Assembly: GCA_021292165.1 (NCBI GenBank)
Contig: JAHFWL010000062.1
Coordinates: 1 to 64,000, forward strand
Direction: 5' to 3'
DNA length: 64,000 nt
Source: Shinisaurus crocodilurus
Lineage: Eukaryota > Chordata > Lepidosauria > Squamata > Shinisauridae
The position numbers were made by a program, and so were the translations under genes. Under the pieces are notes generated by a model that saw only the letters and a list, made by a program, of their open reading frames with translations, was not told the origin of the DNA and did no database searches. Below, piece by piece: positions 56,962-64,000 of this stretch (positions are counted from its first letter, which is position 1; each line of letters opens with the position of its first letter).

Positions 56962-57003
56962 CTCACTGTTCAGGAAGCAGTAGAAGACAGAGACGAAAAA
57001 GCC
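56962..57003 (-). CDS. CRHR1: CRHR1 42 bp exon completing TM7
   Basis: A 42 bp exon encodes GFFVSVFYCFLNSE, the second half of TM7, with a CAATCAG acceptor and a GTGAGG donor, phase 0 on both sides. In mammals the equivalent 42 bp exon is skipped in a known receptor isoform lacking 14 residues of TM7. The symmetrical phase here would permit the same event. Confidence 0.93.
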
Positions 57004-57653
57004 CTGATTGGGAAAGAGAGAAGAATGCAGAGTCAGTCAAGTGCTGGGGGTGGGTGGGTTCAGCCAAATGTTAGGAGAAACTTCGTGAGGGTAAGAGCGG
57101 TTCAGCAATGGAGCCACTTCCCTAGAAGGGCGGTGGGCTCTTCCTCGCTAGGTACCGAAAAGATCCGGGACTCGGGGCCCACAGGACAAAAAAATGCACA
57201 AATGTGCGTATGCTATCTCTCTGTGTGTGTCTTTAAAGGCTCCCGTCTCCGAAGGACACCCCTATTTGTAAACAGGGATGTATGGGCAGGGAAGAGGAGG
57301 GCATTTGATTTCAGGAAAAAAGCCTCCAGCAGAAAGATGGGGGCAGCAGGAGGTGAAGCCCAAGTGGGCAAAAAGCCAGCTAATCTAGGGGGATCAAATG
57401 CAACAGAGATCATCAGGGCCCCTGTACCTTTATTTCTGCAAGTGCCCATGGACAGCAGGGTGGTGGGGCAGGTGGCCTCCCAGAGATTCGGGGTTCCAGC
57501 CCTGGTGGGCCACCCTCTAACGCTGCTTCTGGCTGCAGGTCTTTAAGCGGAGGCTGTACAGCCATCTATTGGGGGTGCCCTAGCTCTGGGCTTCCTGTAT
57601 CAAAGAGGGGGTTAGACTAGTTGGCCTACAACCCGTCCCCTCAAGCTCTATAG

Positions 57654-57788
57654 CAGTGTTCTCCAACCTTGGGTCCCCAGATGTTTTTAGCCTACAACTC
57701 CCAGCATGCCCCAGCCAGCGTAGCTGGCTGGGGCATGCTGGGAGTTGTAGGCCAAAAACATATGGGGACCCAAGGTTGGAGAACACTG
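57654..57788. mobile_element. CRHR1: Foldback MITE family A, copy 5
   Basis: A 135 bp hairpin with a perfect 8 bp target duplication CTCTATAG (57646-57653, 57789-57796), in a CRHR1 intron. Confidence 0.94.
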
Positions 57789-57844
57789 CTCTATAGGATG
57801 GAGCCAGATCTAGTCATACTTACAGTAAACCCACTGACTAATTT

Positions 57845-58021
57845 CATAGATTTCATTTCATAGATCATAGAGTTAGAAGGAGCCTACAAGGCTATCGAGT
57901 CCAACCCCCTGCTCAATGCAGGAAACTAGAGGAGGGGTCTCCCATCCAAGTAATAACCAGGCTTGACATTGCTTAGCTTTCCACACTCAGACAAGCTGAG
58001 CCAGCGTGAGCCACAGGCCTG
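57845..58021 (-). repeat. 5S-headed SINE, copy 5
   Basis: A minus-strand copy in a CRHR1 intron, with the tail at left and the complete head through GAGCCACAGGCCTG at right. Confidence 0.82.
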
Positions 58022-58469
58022 TATATATTTAAGTCTCATTGATTTCAGAGGGTCTACTCTAGGTATGACTATGTCTGGATCCAACTCTATGATTCTATGG
58101 CTGCAATCCTAGACCCACTTACCTGGCAGTAAACACCACTGAACTCAATGGGACTTACTTCTGAGTAGACATATATAGGATCGTACTGTATGATTCTATG
58201 TTCAGGAGATGGGCTATGGTTAACTATCTCCAAATGCTCAACGGTGCTCTTTATCATTTTACATGTTGCAGAACTCCGTATGGTCTCTGAAAAACAGCTT
58301 CTATAGCTGCACTCTGGTAGGAGCGGCCCATTAGCTGGAAAAAAACGGGTGTGGGCCCTGTTTTTGTGGGAAGGGAGGGATTAGTAAATGGTCCTTGGAG
58401 CTGGGGGCACGGTAGTTTCTGCTAGGGCTGAAACAAATATTGAACACATTCAAAATCAGATTTATTTAT

Positions 58470-58592
58470 TTAATATAAATGTAAATATATGTAATATGTA
58501 AATATATGTAAATGTAAAAATAATGTAAATATATGTAAATGTAAATGTAAAAAATATGTAAATATATGTAAATGTAAAAATATGTAAATATA
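58470..58592. repeat. CRHR1: AT-rich tandem array
   Basis: Irregular repeats of ATGTAAATATATGTAAATGT in a CRHR1 intron. Confidence 0.85.
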
Positions 58593-58832
58593 CATCCTCC
58601 TAACAGATTTTAAGGGAGTGATGTTAAATATCAATCTGGCAGTTTCTACCCCTTCCGTATATCCTGGTGTGTTTGTGCGAAACTAAAAGAATGCAGATTA
58701 AAAGAATATATTAAATGAGCATGTGCATTTAAATTATTGCAAGCAATTTCAAGTTTGAAAGTACCTTCCCCCCTGCCCGACCCCTCCACTTCCCAGTTCA
58801 TTTCAGCTCTAGTTTCTGTGAGTTTTCCATAC

Positions 58833-58968
58833 CTGGAAGGACTCCAAGAGAGAGTTGAAGTAGATGAAGACGATCCGGGAAATTTCATCTTCTCCAGGGT
58901 TGACAAAGAAAAGCATGTAGGTAATGCCCAGTAAAGGAAGGAGCACAAGCGTGGCCTTCACAGCTTTT
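58833..58968 (-). CDS. CRHR1: CRHR1 exon: TM6, extracellular loop 3 and start of TM7
   Basis: This 136 bp exon starts with the base completing Arg, then reads [20 protein letters not shown] and [20 protein letters not shown], ending LESFQ at a GTATGG donor (58832). It covers TM6 with the PLLG turn, extracellular loop 3 and the beginning of TM7. The block is almost invariant in vertebrate CRH receptors. The acceptor is CCTTCCTCCAG ending at 58969. The loop residues NPGEDEISR favour CRHR1. Confidence 0.94.
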
Positions 58969-59268
58969 CTGGAGGAAGGGCACAGGTGTTACCATCCAGC
59001 CCAACAACCCAGAACATCACATCCACACACGCACCCCCTATCGAGGGCTTAGACTGGATCTACATATGCAGCAGAATGAAATGGAAAGGAGGTGGCAGAG
59101 TTCCAAGTGTGCACTGTGGGCGGGGGATCAGATTTCTGAATGCTCATTTACATTTAAAAAAACCCAAAATACTCCCCACAAACTGAAAACTAGGGCAGCA
59201 GGGAGAAGAATAGCTCAAACCTCTTGTCTAGATATGCTAGTTTTCAACTTGTAGGGAATCTTCTATAC

Positions 59269-59390
59269 CAGTGTTCTCCAACCTTGGGTCCCCAGATGTT
59301 TTTGGCCTACAACTCCCAGCATGCGCTGGCTGGGGCATGCTGGGAGTTGTAGGCCAAAAACATCTGGGGACCCAAGGTTGGAGAACACTG
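59269..59390. mobile_element. CRHR1: Foldback MITE family A, copy 6
   Basis: A 122 bp hairpin with a shortened loop and a perfect 8 bp duplication TTCTATAC (59261-59268, 59391-59398), in a CRHR1 intron. Confidence 0.94.
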
Positions 59391-59930
59391 TTCTATACAG
59401 AGGAACATTAAAAAAAATTATAGACCTCACCTGCAGTCTGAAATGGTACGCCTCATCTTCTACCACCTCAGGTGCTCTCCCACCTCATTCTGCTGCATGT
59501 GCTGATTTGACCTGCACTTGTGCCAAAGTTCAACCCTAGAATCTGTTTCCCATGTCAGATCTGAAACCTGGGATATGTGAAGCAATAATAAAGATGCCGA
59601 AATACAAAAGGCCTTTCCCTCACCTAAGTATAACCAGAATTAGCCCTCACCCATTTGGAATTTGGAGAGGCCAAGCTTCCAGTCCACAAGATTAAGGTGG
59701 TTGACTTCTGCTCAGTTTAGAAATTGTGCAATCATTATCTTGCCCTAATGGCAACTGCCTCCCCTTGAATGTTCCAGACTACCTCAACCAGCTATCCCCA
59801 AAGCAATCAAGGCCATCTACCAGTCTTTTCTTTTCTTTTTTAAGATAAGGCTTCTGCCGTGGAAGCTTTAATTTTAATCTCAGATGTGTGAGGACTCCCT
59901 GTGATGAGGGGAACACAGCATTCCGTACAT

Positions 59931-60064
59931 CAAGGGTGGAGAAACCTGTGGCTCTCCAGATTGTTGCACTCCAGCACCTATCAGCCCCAGTTAACATGGC
60001 CAATGGCCAGGAATCATGGGAGCTGTAGTCCAACAGCATCTGGAGGGCCACAGGTTCCGCACCA
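59931..60064. mobile_element. CRHR1: Foldback MITE family D-related
   Basis: GGAGAAACCTGTGGCTCTCC at the left faces GGAGGGCCACAGGTTCCGC at the right, with GGCCAATGGCCAGGAATCAT in the middle. It is in a CRHR1 intron. Confidence 0.7.
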
Positions 60065-60469
60065 TACCTATGTAGAAGCACTTTCCTTTCTATTTCTATA
60101 TGACAGGGCTGAGCCAGTTGTTCAAATCCGCTGCTTACATGGAGTACTGGCTTAGATCTAGCCCTAACTCTTACCTCCCACAATCAGGGTTGCCCACTTT
60201 TATTCCTGGCAGGGCTCAGATGCCTTTTAAAAGCAGCAGGACAGGCAGAAATCCAGGGCTGATCAGGATGTTCTGGGGCGGGGGTGAGGAAGGCTGGGTC
60301 TTCTGGCTAGCAGAATCAGAATAAATTTTGTGAAGTAATGTGGACTGGGAACCTGCTAAATCTGCATTCTACGTGTGGAATTAGAATGGTGCTTTAGCAC
60401 AGCCTCTCTCATAAGCCTGTCCCGCTCCTTCCGCTTCTGTGCTGCCCCTTCCCCAACTTAAGCTGGTAC

Positions 60470-60555
60470 CTGTATTGAATCGTCTCTGAGGTGGTCGAGG
60501 CCCGAAGCTTGGTCATCAGGATTCTGACAATATTGAATAAAAATATAAAGTTGAT
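60470..60555 (-). CDS. CRHR1: CRHR1 exon: TM5 end and third intracellular loop
   Basis: CRHR1 is the class B G-protein-coupled receptor for corticotropin-releasing hormone and urocortin, acting at the plasma membrane through Gs and cAMP. This 86 bp exon encodes [20 protein letters not shown], then TTSETIQYR, the TM5 end and G-protein-coupling loop shared by CRH receptors. It follows a TCTGTTCCAG acceptor (phase 0) and ends at GTACC (60469) in phase 2, matching the next exon. Upstream exons (ligand-binding ectodomain, TM1-TM4) were not found up to 64000 and must lie to the right. Confidence 0.93.
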
Positions 60556-60717
60556 CTGGAACAGACACAGAAATCAGATTAAACTAGTGGAATAAGTGAA
60601 CCAAGTGACTCCCTTAAAACAAGCACAAAACAACCCTGTCCCTTTGTCTTGTGATCTGCGGCATAAACTGAGCATATCCCCCATTGCAGAAGGTCAAGGG
60701 CTGGAGCAGAGTAGGCC

Positions 60718-60830
60718 AGTCTGCCCCAACCTGGTGCCCTCCAGATGTGTTGGACTGCAACTTGCATAATTCCCAGTCAGTATGGCCATTGGCCAGTTGC
60801 AGTCCAATACATCTGGAGGACACCAGGTTG
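60718..60830. mobile_element. Foldback MITE (host of the 60.8 kb hAT)
   Basis: CCAACCTGGTGCCCTCCAGA at the left faces TCTGGAGGACACCAGGTTG at the right. The hAT at 60831-61410 has inserted at its right end, duplicating the terminal CCAGGTTG. Confidence 0.7.
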
Positions 60831-61410
60831 CAGGGATGGGGACTCGGACTCCAGGACTCGACTCGTGAGTCAGACTGAGTCCCCCCTCTGACTCGAGTCC
60901 CAATATTTTTAATGGGACTCGAGACTCGACTCGGGACTCGAGACCAAGGACTCGTGTTCCCAAATTGTGTTCCTCAAATGCAACATGGATAGGTTTTAGG
61001 AAGTACAGCAAGTTTATTTTTTAAAATCATTTTCCTAAAATGCAACCTTTCAGGCATTTTGGGTTTGGCTGCCTCTGCCTGCCTGTTTGGGGTTCCCAGC
61101 CTCCTCTGCCTGCCTGGTTATTTTGGGTTTGTCTGCCTGGTCTGTTCTTGCCAAAATCAGTTGCAGAGTTTTGAAATAAAAAGGCACACTTGTGCCTAGA
61201 ATTTATTTAAGCCACACATCTGAAATAGCCTTATTTTGTTGGGGAAAAAACCTGCATTGCTTTTAATAGGGACTCGTGGAGTCAGCTTTGGGAGTGACTC
61301 GTGACTCATGTGACTCGTGAGTCACCATTTTGGACCAAGGACTCGGACTCGAGACTCGGGTCCAAAGACTCGTGACTCGACTCGAGACCAAGGACTCTTC
61401 AACATCCCCG
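60831..61410 (+). mobile_element. hAT nonautonomous derivative, 580 bp
   Basis: Same family as 28801-29785: it starts CAGGGATGGGGACTCGG and ends CAACATCCCCG, with GACTCG arrays at both ends. The 8 bp target duplication CCAGGTTG is perfect (60823-60830, 61411-61418). The transposase fragment is deleted, but the tail just after the stop codon (ATGCAACATGGATAGGTTTT) is kept. Confidence 0.92.
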
Positions 61411-61865
61411 CCAGGTTGTGGGAGGCTTCAGGCAGGAGATGCCACGGCCTTCTTGCATTTCACATGGCCAAAGCCTTTCACATACTTTATTATTTACCTC
61501 CAGGCTTTCAATGGAAAAAACAAACAAACAAACCCTACAGCACAGCTAACTACATTCAAATCAGATTCAAACAATATTTTAAAAACCAATATAAAAATAA
61601 ATGAATAAATAATATTACAAAAATTAAATAACCTAAAAATTACCATACGCCACAATAACAAAGCCACAAAGGATTTCAAGCTCACATCAGATGCCATGCC
61701 AAGAAGACAAAGGCCTGACAGAAGAACAGCATCTTTTTTTTACAGTTTTACTTCAACCATTCTTACACAGCCCTGTAAAGTCGGACAGTATTATCCTCAT
61801 ATTGCAAACTGGGGTGAGATCTACGGCTGAGATAAGAGTGGTTTGTCAGAGGCCATCTATTAAGG

Positions 61866-62000
61866 CAGTGGTTTCCAAACTTGTGTCCCCAGATGTTTTT
61901 GGCCTACAACTCCCAGCATGCCCCAGCCAGCTACGCTGGCTGGGGCATGCTGGGAGTTGTAGGCCAAAAACATCTGCGGACACAAGTTCGGAGAACACTG
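61866..62000. mobile_element. Foldback MITE family A, copy 7
   Basis: A 135 bp hairpin with variant ends (CAGTGGTTTCCAAAC) and a perfect 8 bp duplication TATTAAGG (61858-61865, 62001-62008). Confidence 0.93.
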
Positions 62001-62192
62001 TATTAAGGTCAGGACTGAGGCAATATTTGAACCAGGGCCTTCCTGGCTCACAGCTTACATTCCCAGCATTACAAAGTCTCTCCCCACTTCACTCCACTCT
62101 TTCAACAGAAACAAGTCCACTTCCTTACCTGTTCTTCAATTAACCTGGATCAACTACTCTCCCCATCTCTACGGTATATCCAGAAACATCAA

Positions 62193-62412
62193 TGCAGATG
62201 TGGTGTAGTTGTGGTTAGAGTGTCAGACTAGAACCGGGGAGACATTGGCTCAAATTCCCACTCAGCCATGATGCTCACTGGGTGACCTTGGACTAGTAAC
62301 TCTCTCAGCCTAACCTACCACACAGGGTTGTTGTACAGATTAAAGTGTGTGTGTGTGTGTGGGGGGGAGACGACACTACGTATGCCACCCTGAACTCTGC
62401 AGGAAGGGTGAG
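62193..62412 (+). repeat. Sauria-type tRNA SINE, copy 3 (diverged)
   Basis: GATGTGGTGTAGTTGTGG and GCTCACTGGGTGACCTTGGA are recognisable. A TG dinucleotide run (62345-62361) and a G run have expanded in the tail. Confidence 0.8.
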
Positions 62413-62791
62413 ATTTTTTAAAAAATGTAACCAATACGATTTCAGCCGTAAGCATTCAACCCCTCTGATTATGAACAGTAAAAGATGTTAAGAGATCATT
62501 AGTCTGCATTAAGTGTAGTCGATGCTCTGGTCGACATGAACAGCACAACTTGCAATGGGAACAGGTCAAGTATGCTCAGAGAGCAGCAGCCCGGTGTGGA
62601 TTAGGTGAGAAACGCGCCATCCAATGGTACCTATTTAATGGGTCGGATTCAGACTTAGGCATGTTTAGAGTAGACTAAAGGGGACTTGTCTGATTTTTTT
62701 CACTACATATTCCAGCATACTGCTGTGTACTAAATTCTTATCCAGTATTGGAGCCTATTCTCCTACAGCTTACCCACTTGACCATTTGAGA

Positions 62792-63112
62792 CAGGAGTAC
62801 AGAACCTCAGGCCTGGGGGCCACATCCCCCCCCCCGGAGTCCTAATCTGGCCCTCCGAGCCCCATTCACCAGACCACTGATCGTTTGCTGGGTTCCCGGC
62901 TTTTGTGCAGTTCCCCCCCCCCCATTCTAAAAGGGGTTGAAATGACTTTTCAAAGTCTCAGTGGCTGGCAGCAAGAGTTTTAAGCCAAAACAGGCAGGTA
63001 TTTTGGGCCCACCCCTTTTGCCTTCTGCCCTGCCCACTCCTTGAATGCAGCCCACAAAAGCTTCTCTTAAATGGAATTTGGCCCTCGGGCTGAGAGAGCT
63101 TCTGCACTCCTG
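62792..63112. mobile_element. Nonautonomous DNA element family J, copy 2
   Basis: The ends CAGGAGTACAGAACCTCAGG and GAGCTTCTGCACTCCTG are inverted repeats, and the interior carries GGCCCTCCGAGCCCC / GGCCCTCGGGCTGAG. The same family occurs at about 45031-46040, and relics are near 23950-24200. Confidence 0.7.
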
Positions 63113-63162
63113 TTTTAATAGTGCAGATGTGCTCTTTTCAGCACATCTGATCCCCAACAGTA

Positions 63163-63330
63163 CAGATTTCATAGATTATAGAGTTGGAAGGGGCCTACTA
63201 GGCCATCGAGTCCAACCCCCTGCTCAATGCTGGAAACTAGAGGAGGGGTCTCCCATCCAAGTAATAACCAGGCCTGACCCTGCTTAGCTTTCCATGCTCA
63301 GACAAGCTGAGCCAGCGTAAGTCACAGGCC
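63163..63330 (-). repeat. 5S-headed SINE, copy 6
   Basis: A minus-strand copy with the same tail and head modules, ending GTAAGTCACAGGCC. Confidence 0.82.
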
Positions 63331-64000
63331 TGATGCATGAGTGGCTTCAGTTGTGGCAGTTCCCCCATCAGTCTGCATGATTAACAGTGACCAGTACAAG
63401 CTGTATGCACATTTGACTTTGGGTGGTAAGTGCACGATGTCCTTGGGGGGGGGAGGTGTCAGTCAGCTTTTCTGTGGGACATTCCTCTGATTGATCACAC
63501 TATGGCCCAGCTGCAAAACTATGTCCATACCTAAATGCTCTGAGATGTTGGTAACTGATCAGCACAGTAGGTTGGCTCCAGACTTTTGTCATGCTTACAG
63601 TAGATCTATTGAAATCAATGGGACTTAAATTAGTTGTGCCTTACTTGTTCCATTGATTTCAACGGGTCTACACTAAGCCTGATTATGTTTGGATCCAGCC
63701 TATTGTGCTGATCTGTTACCAATATCTGAGAGTATTAGGTATGACATCCTGGAAAATATGCCATTGCTTTCATACACATTAAAAAGTGGTGGCAAAATGC
63801 ATGTGAGGTTCCCCGCCCCCCCTAGCAAAGGTTTTCAAAAACAGCCCAAAACCAGAGGGCCATCTGAACAAAACCTGCAAAGTAACTTTTTCAGGCCACT
63901 TTACTCCCTTTGCCACTAGGTGGAGCTGCTCTCTCAAGTATTTTAAAACAAGTGACTGTACAAGGCTTCACCTGACAGAGAAGAGCTGCATTTATTTAGA

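Noticed and set aside
55056..60555. CRHR2 instead of CRHR1
   Set aside because: The tail [20 protein letters not shown] matches CRHR1; CRHR2 differs in this stretch.

Overview
The window is nuclear DNA of a vertebrate, almost certainly a squamate reptile (lizard or snake). It has vertebrate multi-exon genes with GT-AG introns, Sauria-type tRNA SINEs, CR1 and L2-like LINE pieces, old MIR pieces, a 5S-rRNA-headed SINE and many hAT-type foldback elements. No bacterial, organellar or CRISPR features are present. Only about 3.0 kb is confidently host coding sequence; most of the rest is intron or intergenic DNA built from transposable elements.

Layout. (1) 1-23.1 kb, minus strand: the 5' part of SMARCD2 (BAF60B, a SWI/SNF subunit). 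Coding exon 1 lies in a CpG island at about 23 kb and exon 2 at 4.6 kb, separated by an 18 kb repeat-filled intron; later exons lie left of the window. (2) 23.4-31.7 kb: intergenic repeats, including a 985 bp hAT transposon with the transposase C-terminus, a GA-rich minisatellite and large foldback elements. (3) 31,787-38,003: a complete 6.2 kb LTR retrotransposon with identical-length 741 bp LTRs and a 5 bp target duplication. Its domain order is gag-protease-integrase-RT-RNase H, the Gmr1-like arrangement (Gypsy sequences, Copia order), and its gag carries a SCAN-like capsid segment. The RT frame is broken. (4) 39.4-49.4 kb, plus strand: a C2H2 zinc-finger gene with a residual KRAB-like exon, two small linker exons and a long finger exon. 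(5) 55.0-60.6 kb, minus strand: the last four coding exons of CRHR1, the corticotropin-releasing hormone receptor; its 5' exons lie to the right.

The host genes are unrelated in pathway: a chromatin-remodelling subunit, a probable DNA-binding regulator and a class B GPCR. The most notable content is mobile DNA: the Gmr1-like element, a seven-copy 8-bp-TSD hairpin MITE family, nested hAT insertions, and a chimeric 5S-rRNA/CR1-tail SINE that has inserted into itself. All calls come from reading the sequence; no database search was run.
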